Shown one piece after another: positions 1 through 8,683 of a DNA stretch of 64,000 nucleotides. Each line of letters starts with the position of its first letter. Position 1 is the first letter of the stretch. The position numbers and the translations under genes were made by a program. The notes under the pieces are model-generated. The model ran no database searches. It was given only the letters and a program-made list of their open reading frames with translations, and was not told the DNA's origin. Source of the DNA: Streptomyces sp. TS71-3 (GTDB lineage Bacteria > Actinomycetota > Actinomycetes > Streptomycetales > Streptomycetaceae); NCBI RefSeq assembly GCF_018327685.1, contig NZ_BNEL01000001.1, forward strand, positions 4,836,001-4,900,000, given 5' to 3'.

Positions 1-1992
1 ATACTCCCGCAGTCGCACGTCCACTTCGGTGTCGGCGTGGACCAGGGCATTGGTGACCACTTCGGTGATCAGGAGCTCCAGGTCGTCGAGCAGTGCGCCG
101 AGCCCCCAGTCAGGGAGCAGCTTGTGGAGAAGCTGCCGAAGTCGCCGGACGTGTTGCAGGTCGTGGCGGTGGACCAGGACCCGGGCGACCCGGCCGTGGG
201 CCTCCTGCGGGCCGTCGTACCGCACCAGCAGCAGGGCCATGTCATCGCCGCGCCGGGCTTCGGGACGGGAACCGCCGGCGAGCCGGTCGGCCAGTACCTC
301 CAGGTCCTGGGCCCGGCCATCGATGAGGATGCGCTGAAGCCGCTTGAGGCCGGCATCGACGCCGTAGCGGCTCGGGTCCAGCAGCCCATCGGTGTAGAGG
401 GCGACGATCGAGCCGGGCGCCAGTATCGTTTCCGTCTGGTCGTAGACGGTCCCGGGGCCGACTCCCAGAGGCGGGCCGACCTGGAGCTGTGGGGTGACGA
501 CCTCTTCCCGGGGGACACTGACCATCGGCGCGGGATGGCCCGCGCTGGCCAGGGTGGCTGTCCCGGTGTCGAGGTCCAGCCAGAGGCAGCAGCAGGTGGC
601 GAAGAGGTCGGTGTCCAGCTCGGCGAGGAGGCGGCTGCTGCGCTCCAGCACGGTGGCGGGATCATGTCCTTCTGTCGCATAGGCGCGCACCCCGCTGCGT
701 AGCTGTCCCATGGTGCCGCCGGCCTCCAGGCTGTGTCCCTCGACATCGCCGATGACGAGTCCGATCCCTCCTCCGGGTAGGCCGATCACGTCGTACCAGT
801 CACCGCCCACCTCGGCACCCGCGGTGGCCGTGAGGTAGCGCGCGGTGGAGACGATCTCCTTCAGATGAGGCAGAGCCCGGGGAAGCAGACCCTGCTGCAT
901 GCTCCGGGCGATGCCGCGCTCCTGCTCGTAGGCCCGGGCCCGCTGGAGCGCTTGGCCGACCTGCCCCAGCATGCTCATGAGTACAGCGAGTTCCTCGTCT
1001 CTCAACCCGCGGCGCCGGTCGGAGGCCAGAACACAGCATCCGACCGCCTGGCCGTCCGCGATCAGCGGAAGGAAGAACCGGGCTTCGTCGTCGTCGTACC
1101 GGTCGAGATCGGGGTATGCCGCGCGCAGCTCCTTCCCTGTCGCGAAGAACAGGGGCTGGATACGGAGCGTTGCGTCCGTTTCGGGGGCGCCGCGTGTGAG
1201 CAGGAGCCCGTCGACGCTGCGCAGGTCCTCCTTGGAGAGCCCTGCCGCGCCCACCAGCCGCAGTCGGCCGTTGTCGGCCAGGCACAAGGCCATCGCGTGC
1301 CCGCCGAAGGGGCGCACCACCTGGGTCTGGGTGGTGGAGACGATGTCACCCTGGGTCTTCGCGGCGGCGATTTCGGTGGCGAGCCGCTGGAACCAGTAGA
1401 GGAAGGCTGTGCTCGCGCACCCGTCTTCGCCGGGAGTCTCCGGGATGAACACCGGTGCCGAGGGTGCTTCCACGGACGCGCCTTGCTCGGCTTCCCGCTC
1501 CAGGTCGATGGCGAGTCGGTCGGCCTCGCGCACCAGGAACTCCAGGGATTCCGGGGCCAGGTCCCGGGGCGGGGCCCAGCGCAGGGTCAGCGCGCCCAGG
1601 CGCCGGCGGTGCGTACGCAGCGGAACCGAGACGGCCATCATGGTGTACGGCACATGCTGGATCATTGCCGGGTTGTCCTGGATCAGCATGCGGATCCGCT
1701 CGAAACCCCAGGTCACCGGATGCCCGGTGGAGTAGGCGAGCGCGGTCGAGAATCGCTTGTCGTCCGCTGCCATGCCCGGAGTGATGGTGAAGCTGAGGGG
1801 GCTGTCGACGGTCATCGCGGCGGCCAGGGAAGCGGTGTCGCCTCCAGAGGGGGCCGCGAGAAGGTACGCCGTGGTCGTACTGGGACGCAGTTGGGCATGA
1901 ATGAGGCGCAGGGAGGAGCCGAGGCATGCATCGCGTCCCGCGTCCCGAGAGATGACGGGGACGTTCGTACGCATGGTCGACTCGCCACCCAT
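1..1992 (-). CDS. SpoIIE-type PP2C phosphatase with GAF-like and ATP-binding domains, C-terminus cut by window edge
   Basis: Predicted to dephosphorylate a Ser/Thr phosphoprotein, usually an anti-sigma antagonist, in the cytoplasm. Reading leftwards from the start, the first ~390 residues are GAF-like sensory sequence. A SpoIIE/PP2C core follows, opening with AEVGGDWYDVI (about 781-840) and carrying GLVIGDVEGH and LYTDGLLD metal-site motifs. Last comes a HATPase_c segment with ELLITEVVTNALVHA that runs off base 1, so the C-terminus is absent. In-frame ATGs at 1992 and 1974 are both possible; neither has a strong ribosome site. The GAF-PP2C-HATPase layout is common in Streptomyces stress-signalling proteins. 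Its partner cannot be told from the sequence. Confidence 0.85.
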   Translation of the reverse strand, partial: MGGESTMRTNVPVISRDAGRDACLGSSLRLIHAQLRPSTTTAYLLAAPSGGDTASLAAAMTVDSPLSFTITPGMAADDKRFSTALAYSTGHPVTWGFERIRMLIQDNPAMIQHVPYTMMAVSVPLRTHRRRLGALTLRWAPPRDLAPESLEFLVREADRLAIDLEREAEQGASVEAPSAPVFIPETPGEDGCASTAFLYWFQRLATEIAAAKTQGDIVSTTQTQVVRPFGGHAMALCLADNGRLRLVGAAGLSKEDLRSVDGLLLTRGAPETDATLRIQPLFFATGKELRAAYPDLDRYDDDEARFFLPLIADGQAVGCCVLASDRRRGLRDEELAVLMSMLGQVGQALQRARAYEQERGIARSMQQGLLPRALPHLKEIVSTARYLTATAGAEVGGDWYDVIGLPGGGIGLVIGDVEGHSLEAGGTMGQLRSGVRAYATEGHDPATVLERSSRLLAELDTDLFATCCCLWLDLDTGTATLASAGHPAPMVSVPREEVVTPQLQVGPPLGVGPGTVYDQTETILAPGSIVALYTDGLLDPSRYGVDAGLKRLQRILIDGRAQDLEVLADRLAGGSRPEARRGDDMALLLVRYDGPQEAHGRVARVLVHRHDLQHVRRLRQLLHKLLPDWGLGALLDDLELLITEVVTNALVHADTEVDVRLREY

Positions 1993-2122
1993 GTGTCCAG
2001 AATACAGCGGTTTGATCCACTTGCTGATCAGGGCGGGCCCACGGTGGTGGTGCACTACCGTGTTGGGGCGACCGCCGCACACCGCCGGGACTGTGCCGGG
2101 CTCGCGGCGGGCGATCGCCTGA

Positions 2123-3025
2123 TCAGGCGTTCGGGCGGGGGGCGAACGTGGCGAGCACGAGGCTGATGAGTGCTTGGGCGGCGGCGGTCGGGTGGCGGTC
2201 TGCCGCCGTGATGAGGGAGATCTCGAACACCGGCTCCGGGTGCACCGGCAGGAGAGCGACCGCGCGGGTGCCCGCCGTCAGCGATTCGCTCAGGAAGGCG
2301 AAGCCGAAGCCCGCCCTGACGAGTTCGACGACTGTGGGAACGTCGGCGACCTCCACGGCGATGCGCCGGCGCACTCCGGATTCCAGGAGAATCCGGTCGG
2401 CGCTGAGTCGGGTGCCCCAGCCTGGCGGAGCGTCGACGAAGGACTCGCCGTCGAGTTCGGTGAGCGGTACCACGCGGCGCCGGGCGAGCGGATGGTCGAC
2501 CGGGCAGGCCAGCCGCATCGGTTCCGAGGCCAGCGGGTGCACCGTCAGGCCCGGAGGGTAGTCGGCGGGCAGGGCTGCGAAGGCCAGGTCGAGCGCGCCG
2601 TCGATCACCTGGTGGACCAGTTCCATGGAGCCGCCCTGGGCGGGGCTCGGGATGATGCGCACGTGCGGGCGTTCCTGGTGGTAGCGGGTGAGCACGGCGG
2701 CCAGGTCGATCAGCGTCAGCGAGTGCATGATGCCGACGCGTACCGTGCCTCGGAGCCCGCCGTGCGCTGCGGCGACGGCGTCGCGGGCGGTCTCCACCGA
2801 GGCCAGCACGTTGCGCGCCTCGGTGAGAAGCGCCCAGCCGGCATCGGTGAGTTCCACGTGATGGGTGGTGCGCTCGAACAGCCGGCCGTCGAGCTCGCGT
2901 TCCAGCGACCGGATGGAGACGGACAGGGTCGACTGCACGAGGTGCAGGCGTGCGGCGGCACGAGTGAAACTGCGCTCCTCGGCGACCGCCATGAAGTGTT
3001 CCAGGTGCCGTAGTTCCACGCTCAT
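2123..3025 (-). CDS. LysR-family transcriptional regulator
   Basis: A 300-residue DNA-binding regulator. The N-terminus has the LysR winged helix (residues ~1-60: ELRHLEHFMAVAEERSFTRAAARLH, then QSTLSVSIRSLERELDGRLFERT in slightly divergent form), followed by a periplasmic-binding-protein-like effector domain from ~90 (GTVRVGIMHSL). Length is normal for the family. The ATG at 3025 follows an ideal AAAGGAGG ribosome site. The gene is divergent from the MFS exporter gene at 3157, the standard arrangement in which a LysR protein controls its neighbour and itself. The inducer is unknown. Confidence 0.93.
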   Translation of the reverse strand: MSVELRHLEHFMAVAEERSFTRAAARLHLVQSTLSVSIRSLERELDGRLFERTTHHVELTDAGWALLTEARNVLASVETARDAVAAAHGGLRGTVRVGIMHSLTLIDLAAVLTRYHQERPHVRIIPSPAQGGSMELVHQVIDGALDLAFAALPADYPPGLTVHPLASEPMRLACPVDHPLARRRVVPLTELDGESFVDAPPGWGTRLSADRILLESGVRRRIAVEVADVPTVVELVRAGFGFAFLSESLTAGTRAVALLPVHPEPVFEISLITAADRHPTAAAQALISLVLATFAPRPNA

Positions 3026-3042
3026 GCCTCCTTTTCATCAAT

Positions 3043-3073
3043 GTTATCGCCATTTTTCGTTGGACGGCATAAC
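3043..3073. promoter_or_regulatory. Candidate LysR operator between divergent genes
   Basis: The short AT-rich gap between the LysR and MFS genes contains an imperfect inverted repeat, GTTATCGCC at 3043-3051 and GGCATAAC at 3066-3073, a plausible LysR box. It is inferred from position and symmetry only. Confidence 0.35.
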
Positions 3074-3156
3074 TGACCAGGGTGGACGCTGATGAGGCCG
3101 GGCGCGGCGGCCATGTCGCGCCCTCTCCCACGGGCTGTGCGACAAGGAACCAACGC

Positions 3157-4431
3157 ATGTCTTCTCTCATCAGCGCCGGGCAGAAGCAGGATGCTGCGCA
3201 TCCCGCGCACGCGTGGCGACGCCGGCATCACTCCTTCGGGTTCTGGGTCGCCGCCACGGCCTTTCTGGTGAACATGGGCTTCTCGGCGGTACCGACCCCT
3301 CTTTACGTGCTGTATCAGCAGCGCGACCACTTCTCCACGGTCATGCTGACCGTCGTCTACGCGGTGTACGCGGTGGGGGTGATCGCCAGCCTGTTCTTCG
3401 GTGGCCACCTGTCGGACTGGGTGGGTCGTAAGGGGGTCCTTGTTCCCGCCCTCCTGATCAATGTGGTGAGTGCGATGATCTTTCTGTTCGCTCCCGGCCT
3501 GCCGGGCCTTGTGGCGGCCCGGGTTGTCAGCGGTATATCCGTGGGGCTGACCACCGCGACCGCGACCGCCTACCTGGCGGAACTGCATATCGGGGTGTTC
3601 GGCTCTGAGCACTCGCCGCGCCGTGCGCAGGTCGTGGCCACCGCGGCCAATCTGGGCGGCATCGGCGTCGGGCCACTCGTCGCTGGGCTCCTGGCCCAGT
3701 ACGCGCCGCAACCGCTGCGGCTGCCCTACATCTTGTTCGCCGCCGTCCTGTTCGTGCTGGCCGTCCTCGTCGTGCTCTCGCCGGAGACCGTCGGCCGGCC
3801 GGAGCCGGCGCCGCGGTACCGGCCGCAGCGCATCGTGGTGCCGGGTCATGCCCGCAGGAAGTTCTTCGTCGCCACAGGTGCGGGAATTGCCTCCTTTGCC
3901 GTCTACGGTGTGTTCAATTCCCTCGCCCCGTCGTTCCTGGTCGGCACCATGCATCAGCACTCGCACGCCGTGGCCGGGGCGGTGGCGTTCGCCGCCTTCG
4001 CCGCAGGTGCCGTCGCACAGATCGCCATGAGCCGGGCCGGTCTGCCGCGCACGCTCAATGCCGGGCCGCTGATCCTCGTTCCGGGGCTCGCGCTCCTCGT
4101 GGGCGGAATGTGGCTGCCGAGCCTGATGATGTTCGTGTTCGGCGGAGTGCTGACCGGCGCCGGTGGCGGTTTGGCCTTCCGGGGCGCTCTCACCGCCGCC
4201 GGGTCGACCGCGCCCGCCGCATCACGCGCCGAGGTGCTCGCCGGGTTCTTCCTCGGCGCCTACATCGGACTCTCGGTTCCGGTGGTGGGCCTGGGCATTG
4301 CCACCCAATACGTGTCCGCTTCCACGGTGATGCTGGGGTTCGTGGTGATCGCGGCTGTCGCCGTGGTGGGATGCGGCCGCGTCCTGGCCGCGCAGCACAC
4401 CCGGAGTGGGCCGGGCGAGCACACCGAGTGA
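3157..4431 (+). CDS. MFS transporter, arabinose-efflux/drug-exporter type
   Basis: A 424-residue inner-membrane major facilitator protein with about 12 hydrophobic segments. The conserved loop between helices 2 and 3 reads GGHLSDWVGRKG, the MFS signature. It probably exports a small molecule by proton antiport. The ATG at 3157 (MSSLISAG) is chosen because AAGGAA lies just upstream at about 3144-3149; a longer in-frame start at 3082 would add sequence that does not look like a membrane protein and would run into the operator region. It is divergent from the LysR gene, which probably controls it. The substrate is not predictable. Confidence 0.88.
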   Translation: MSSLISAGQKQDAAHPAHAWRRRHHSFGFWVAATAFLVNMGFSAVPTPLYVLYQQRDHFSTVMLTVVYAVYAVGVIASLFFGGHLSDWVGRKGVLVPALLINVVSAMIFLFAPGLPGLVAARVVSGISVGLTTATATAYLAELHIGVFGSEHSPRRAQVVATAANLGGIGVGPLVAGLLAQYAPQPLRLPYILFAAVLFVLAVLVVLSPETVGRPEPAPRYRPQRIVVPGHARRKFFVATGAGIASFAVYGVFNSLAPSFLVGTMHQHSHAVAGAVAFAAFAAGAVAQIAMSRAGLPRTLNAGPLILVPGLALLVGGMWLPSLMMFVFGGVLTGAGGGLAFRGALTAAGSTAPAASRAEVLAGFFLGAYIGLSVPVVGLGIATQYVSASTVMLGFVVIAAVAVVGCGRVLAAQHTRSGPGEHTE

Positions 4432-4892
4432 CCGCGCGGGTCTGACCAGCGCCCGATGCACCGGTCGATCCGCCGGTGACGTTTCACGGGGCAATCCGCT
4501 TCAGCGGGCCGAGGCGACCGGTCCGCAGCCTCACAGGCAACGTCGGGCTGTCCGACGCGGTGGGCGACGCCTGCGCCCGGCACGGCTCCGGGGTCCGCCT
4601 CGTCCATCAGCGCAGCCGCCGAGAGCGTGCCGCGTGCGGTCACCCTCGATCTCAAGCGCTCGGTGCGCGCCCGGGTGCTGCCACTGGCCGAGGCGCCCCT
4701 GCGGACGACCCCGGCGGGCCGGCGCTGCAACCGGCGCTGCCGACCGGTCGACGGCACCCCGCCGGCCGGGAGCCCGAGCTGGATCCGGCCGTGCCCGTCG
4801 CGGCCGCGGCCGCCCAGGCCCTCCGCGACGCGCACTGCCCGCCGGCCGCTGCCCGCGATGGTCCGGCAGGCCGCACCACATGGCGGAGCCTC
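4432..4892. other. Gene-free stretch, possibly decayed coding DNA
   Basis: About 460 bp of high-GC sequence between the MFS gene and the MITE-like element. Several frames stay open but none gives a recognisable protein, a convincing start or a family motif. It may be eroded coding sequence; no remnant could be named. Confidence 0.4.
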
Positions 4893-4895
4893 TCA

Positions 4896-5235
4896 GGGGT
4901 CCTTGCACTATGAGCGTCCGATAGGGCGCGTGGTCTGGTGCTGGGGGCACTCCCCCACTGCCCTGAACGGGCGTGGGAGGTACCCCCACCCACGCCTTTC
5001 AGGCTGTGGGGGAGCATCGCAAGGCGCCGGAGAGTCCTCGATGGGGGGCTGTGGCGGCGGCGCGGCTGGGTGCGGGTCGAACTGGAGCATCGCAAGGCGC
5101 CGGAGAGTCCTCGATGGGGGTCCCCCCGCGCGAGCGAAGCCGAGAGTGGGGGAGGAGCTACCAGGGCTTTTTCGGCAACGCGGCGAGGTGCGGTGCCAGG
5201 CCGCGCGACCCGGGCGGGCATAGTGCAAGGACCCC
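4896..5235. mobile_element. 340-bp MITE-like element with 17-bp terminal inverted repeats and TCA target duplication
   Basis: The ends are perfect 17-bp inverted repeats, GGGGTCCTTGCACTATG at 4896-4912 and its complement at 5219-5235. Direct TCA flanks lie at 4893-4895 and 5236-5238. No transposase is encoded, so it would be a non-autonomous element. Inside are two identical 37-bp direct repeats (5011-5047 and 5084-5120) and GC-rich inverted repeats of the kind scattered through Streptomyces intergenic DNA (around 4939-5010 and 5117-5156). The right TCA is also the stop codon (TGA on the minus strand) of the neighbouring LacI gene. Confidence 0.7.
5011..5120. repeat. Pair of identical 37-bp direct repeats
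   Basis: The unit beginning GGAGCATCGCAAGGCGCCGG occurs at 5011-5047 and again, unchanged, at 5084-5120, 73 bp start to start, inside the MITE-like element. Perfect identity suggests recent internal duplication. Confidence 0.8.
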
Positions 5236-6285
5236 TCAGGCCCCTGACGCCACGGACCGGGGCAGGGGCGCCGTCCGGGGGGCGGCCGTGGACTCACGCA
5301 CGACGAGGCGGCCCTCGAAGCGAACCGCGCGCGGAGCGTGCCGCTGTGCGGCGTCCTCCTCTCCGAGCCGTTGGAGGAGCAGTTGGGCGGCCATGTCCCC
5401 CATCTCTCTGAGTGGCAGTTCGTAGGTGGTCAGCGGGGGGCCGGCGATGCGGAACCACTGCGGGTTGAGGAAACCCGCCACCGACATCTGGCCAGGGACG
5501 GACACGCCGGCCCGCCGCAGTGTCTCCAGTACGCCGAGGACGATGCGCGAGCTGGAGGCGTAGACGGCGGTCACCTCGGGATGGTCGCGCAGGATGCGCA
5601 AGACGGCGTCGCTTCCCCATTCCGCGTCGTAACGCCCGGAAAGTTGGGGGCAGTCGCGCTTGCGCAGCCGCAGCCGGCGGCATGCCTCCTCGAAGCCGGC
5701 GACCCGGGCCACGGTGGTGCTCAGGCCGGGCGGCCCGGAGACCATCGCGATCCTGGTGTGCCCCAGGGCGGCGAGGTGCGCCACGATCTGGGCGCTGCCC
5801 TGCTGCTCGTCGCCGGTCACCGAGTCGACCGTGTCCAGGGCGGAACGACGGGCGTACTCGACCACGGGCATACCAGGGCTCATTTCCCGGGCAACACGCG
5901 AGCCGTCCGGGTCGCACGGGGTGTGGGCGATGCCGTCGACGCGCTGTTCGACGAGGGAGGCGAGCAATTCCCGGTCCGTCTCGGGGTCGCTGTTGTTGCA
6001 GCCGAGCAGGAGCCGGTAGCCCTGGGAGGCGAGCACGCCCTGGAGGATGGCCGCGCCGGACGTGTAGAACTCGTTCTCCATGTCCGGGATCACCAAGCCG
6101 ATCACGTTGGTCTGAGAACGGCGCAGGGCGCGTGCCAGCCCGTTCGACCGGTAGCCAAGGCGTTCGGCGACCTCCTCGACCCGGCGTCGTGTCGCCGGGC
6201 TGACCCGCGGGGCGCCACTCAGTGCCCGGGAGACCGTGCCCAGACCCAGGCCCGTCTCCTTCGCGATGTCCTTGAGGTTCGCCAC
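5236..6285 (-). CDS. LacI-family transcriptional regulator
   Basis: A 349-residue repressor-type protein. The LacI helix-turn-helix is at residues 1-25 (MANLKDIAKETGLGLGTVSRAL) with the hinge helix following (NGLARALRR). A Peripla_BP ligand domain fills the rest (NVIGLVIPDMENEFY near 60; ESTAAP near the end). Full length for the family. It is divergent from the sugar-type ABC importer operon starting at 6766, and two similar palindromes in the shared gap are its likely operators. Its TGA stop at 5236-5238 is one copy of the TCA target duplication of the adjoining MITE-like element, so the insertion sits exactly against the gene without changing the protein. Confidence 0.92.
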   Translation of the reverse strand: MANLKDIAKETGLGLGTVSRALSGAPRVSPATRRRVEEVAERLGYRSNGLARALRRSQTNVIGLVIPDMENEFYTSGAAILQGVLASQGYRLLLGCNNSDPETDRELLASLVEQRVDGIAHTPCDPDGSRVAREMSPGMPVVEYARRSALDTVDSVTGDEQQGSAQIVAHLAALGHTRIAMVSGPPGLSTTVARVAGFEEACRRLRLRKRDCPQLSGRYDAEWGSDAVLRILRDHPEVTAVYASSSRIVLGVLETLRRAGVSVPGQMSVAGFLNPQWFRIAGPPLTTYELPLREMGDMAAQLLLQRLGEEDAAQRHAPRAVRFEGRLVVRESTAAPRTAPLPRSVASGA

Positions 6286-6515
6286 ATGGAAACGATACCG
6301 CAGAGTAAAACGCCGCAGGTGTCATAGGGCAGCCCTCACCCCGGCACCGCCTTGCCCTCGACCCTGCCAGGGAGACGATCCGTCGTGGATAGCCGTGAAC
6401 ATCTCTCCCCTCAACGAACCGTCCCACTCGACAGGACAATCGTGCGATTTGTTGCATCAGAGGGGCGAACTCGGGGATCGATCCCCTGAGTTCTCCATGG
6501 CGGCTCTATCTGATG

Positions 6516-6529
6516 TGGAATGCTTTCCG
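6516..6529. promoter_or_regulatory. LacI-type operator, imperfect copy
   Basis: TGGAATGCTTTCCG matches the perfect palindrome at 6738 in 12 of 14 positions. It lies in the 480-bp gap between the LacI gene and the importer operon. The rest of that gap holds no gene. Confidence 0.55.
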
Positions 6530-6737
6530 CATCGATCCGGCATCCCTTGACGCCTTGAGTGCCCCCGTTCCCGCCGAGCTCGGCGCGCCGGGTCAGCATG
6601 CACTCCTAGCCATTTACCTGCACTTTTGGTGCCGGGTAGGCGCTGCGCCGGATCCTGCGTCATCGTCCGGAAATCCGCTTGTCGTCATCCATTGACATGT
6701 CACCCCCTTGGCGCGCATGCTCATCGCGTCATCGCGA

Positions 6738-6751
6738 TGGAAAGCTTTCCA
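6738..6751. promoter_or_regulatory. LacI-type operator, perfect 14-bp palindrome
   Basis: TGGAAAGCTTTCCA is a perfect palindrome ending just before the ribosome site (GGAGGAG, about 6756-6762) of the first importer gene, well placed to block transcription. The adjacent divergent LacI protein is the obvious candidate binder. Confidence 0.7.
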
Positions 6752-6765
6752 CCTCGGAGGAGCCG

Positions 6766-7698
6766 ATGAGACGTCGGAGCTTCATCCCCGCTCGCACGCT
6801 CGCCGCCGTGCTGGCTCTCGCCTGCGCGGCGGGTTGCGCAGCCAAGGCAGCTCCCGCCTCGGACACGCCCGCCTCATCCGAGGGGAAGGCCATGGGCTCA
6901 TGTGGGGCGGTCCCCTACCGCGATCCGGGCGGCACCGCCGACCTCACGGCACTCCCGAAGGCGATCCGGGCCGGCTACAACGGCTACTTCGCTCCGGTGA
7001 ACCGCTCGGCGTACGAGTCCTTCAAAGGGGTCAAGGGGCCTTATCGCATCGGGTACAGCGACTCGTTCTCCGCCAACTCCTGGCGTGGCGACGCGCTGGC
7101 ACGCATGAAGGCCGACACCGCGGCGCTGAAACGATCGGGAATCGTGGCGGGGCTGACGACGAGCAACTCCAACCTCGACAACAGCCTCCAGATCCAGCAG
7201 ATCACCAGCATGATCAACCAACACGTCGACGCGATCATCGCCATCCCGAACTCGCCCACCGCGTTCAACGGGGTCATCAAGCAGGCGTACGCCGCGGGTA
7301 TCCCGTTCATCACGCTCAACTCCCACGTCACCTCGCCGTACGCGATCAACGTGGACACGAACTACCACCTCACCGGCGAACTGGTCGGAGCCGGCATCGC
7401 GAAGGTCATCAAGGGCTCCGGCAATGTGCTCGTCATCGACGGTATCGACGGCTCGCCCGCATCGACGGTGCTGCACGGCGGATATGCCGACGCCTTCGGC
7501 TCCTGTCCCGGCATCAGGGTCGCCGGTTCGCTGGAGGGGCAGTGGAGCGAGGCGACCGCGAAGACGGTCACGCTCCAGTACCTGTCCACCCACCCCGGCG
7601 GGCTCGCGGCGGTGGTCACCGAGGCGTCGCGCGAAGCCCTCGTGTCGGCCTACTTCGGCCGCGACGCGGAGCACTCGTCGAAGGAGGCCGCCAGATGA
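6766..7698 (+). CDS. Lipoprotein substrate-binding protein of a sugar-type ABC importer, apparently shortened
   Basis: A 310-residue exported lipoprotein. The signal peptide ends in a lipobox (LACAAGC, Cys at about residue 23), then comes a Peripla_BP_4 type I binding fold (YRIGYSDSFSANSWR; HVDAIIAIPNSPTAFNGVI; GIPFITLNS; GNVLVIDGIDGSPAS). ATG 6766 has GGAGGAG upstream. The family normally continues for another 60-80 residues of C-lobe after the AAVVTEAS region; here it stops at EAAR. The last ~20 residues do not look like a binding protein. The stop overlaps the permease start (ATGA). With no ATPase gene between binding protein and permeases, an in-frame deletion is a reasonable explanation (inference). 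Confidence 0.82.
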   Translation: MRRRSFIPARTLAAVLALACAAGCAAKAAPASDTPASSEGKAMGSCGAVPYRDPGGTADLTALPKAIRAGYNGYFAPVNRSAYESFKGVKGPYRIGYSDSFSANSWRGDALARMKADTAALKRSGIVAGLTTSNSNLDNSLQIQQITSMINQHVDAIIAIPNSPTAFNGVIKQAYAAGIPFITLNSHVTSPYAINVDTNYHLTGELVGAGIAKVIKGSGNVLVIDGIDGSPASTVLHGGYADAFGSCPGIRVAGSLEGQWSEATAKTVTLQYLSTHPGGLAAVVTEASREALVSAYFGRDAEHSSKEAAR

Positions 7699-8681
7699 GC
7701 CGGGCTCGTTCCCTCCTGCGGGGCTCCCCCCTGGGCCGGGTCGCGGTCCTGGCGGTCGCCCTGGCCATCGCGAACACCGTGATCGCCCCGGCCCTGCTGA
7801 CCGGCCCTCGCCTCACCGGGCTGGTGACCCTCTTCGTCCCCCTGCTGCTCGCCGCGATGGCCGGGGTGCCCGCGATCCTGTCCGGCGGCGGTGGCCTGGA
7901 CCTGTCCGTCGGGCCGCTGCTGGGCTTCGTCAACGTGCTGGCGGTCGCCGTCCTCGTCCCGCACGGGCTGGGATCCGCCTGGTACGGAATCCCCCTGTGC
8001 CTGCTGCTGGGCGCGGCCGTCGGTGCCGTCAACGGTGTGCTCGTCGCGTATGTGCGTCTGCAGCCGATCGTGGCCACGCTGGGCAGCTACCTGGTGCTGG
8101 CGGGTCTGTCTCTGGTCGTGCTTCCACAGCCGAGGGGCGGGGCACCCGCGTGGGCGGCGACCCTCGGTGCCGGGTCATTCGGCGGCCACGTCCCGAACGT
8201 CCTGCTGCTTCCCGCCGCCGCGCTCCTGGTGTGGTGGACCGCGTGCAGGACGGGCCTCGTACGGCTGATCCGAGCCGTCGGCAGCGACCAGCGGGCGGCG
8301 TACACCGCGGGCGTCGACGTCGGCCTGGTCCGGATCGGCGCGTACACCCTCGGAGGCCTCCTCGCAGCGCTGGCCGGGATGGCGCTGACCGCGCTGATCG
8401 ACTCCGGCGACCCGGGGGTCGGCAAGCAGTACACGCTGATCGCGGTGGCCGCCGTCGCCCTCGGCGGCAACTCGCTGGCCGGCGGAACCGGCGGTATCAC
8501 CGGCCCAGCGCTGGGCGCCGCGACCCTTTTCCTCATCCAACTGCTGCTGTCGGCACTGCACATGTCGTCCCTGTGGATCCAGGTCGTCTACGGGGCCGTG
8601 CTGCTGGCCGCGATCTGCCTCAACTCCCGTGCCCCGAACGGCCTCCGCGCACATGCCGTGACCGCGCGACAAGGAGCGTGA
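7695..8681 (+). CDS. ABC transporter permease, RbsC-type (first of two)
   Basis: A 328-residue inner-membrane permease of the BPD_transp_2 family (ribose/galactose/xylose-type importers), with 8-10 hydrophobic segments. The signature region is GGGGLDLSVGPLLGF near residue 60; AVGSDQRAAYTAGV and VALGGNSLAGG are the cytoplasmic coupling and late-helix motifs of RbsC-like proteins. ATG 7695 overlaps the stop of the binding-protein gene. It pairs with the second permease at 8684. No ATP-binding subunit is present in the window, so energy would have to come from an ATPase elsewhere. Confidence 0.9.
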   Translation: MSRARSLLRGSPLGRVAVLAVALAIANTVIAPALLTGPRLTGLVTLFVPLLLAAMAGVPAILSGGGGLDLSVGPLLGFVNVLAVAVLVPHGLGSAWYGIPLCLLLGAAVGAVNGVLVAYVRLQPIVATLGSYLVLAGLSLVVLPQPRGGAPAWAATLGAGSFGGHVPNVLLLPAAALLVWWTACRTGLVRLIRAVGSDQRAAYTAGVDVGLVRIGAYTLGGLLAALAGMALTALIDSGDPGVGKQYTLIAVAAVALGGNSLAGGTGGITGPALGAATLFLIQLLLSALHMSSLWIQVVYGAVLLAAICLNSRAPNGLRAHAVTARQGA

Positions 8682-8683
8682 CG

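Noticed and set aside
865..2166. Long plus-strand open frame opposite the SpoIIE phosphatase
   Set aside because: It is the exact antisense of the minus-strand phosphatase frame, which has clear GAF and PP2C motifs; the plus-strand product has none.
4476..4913. Possible gene between the MFS gene and the MITE-like element
   Set aside because: No frame gives a coherent protein; composition looks like shadow coding or eroded DNA.
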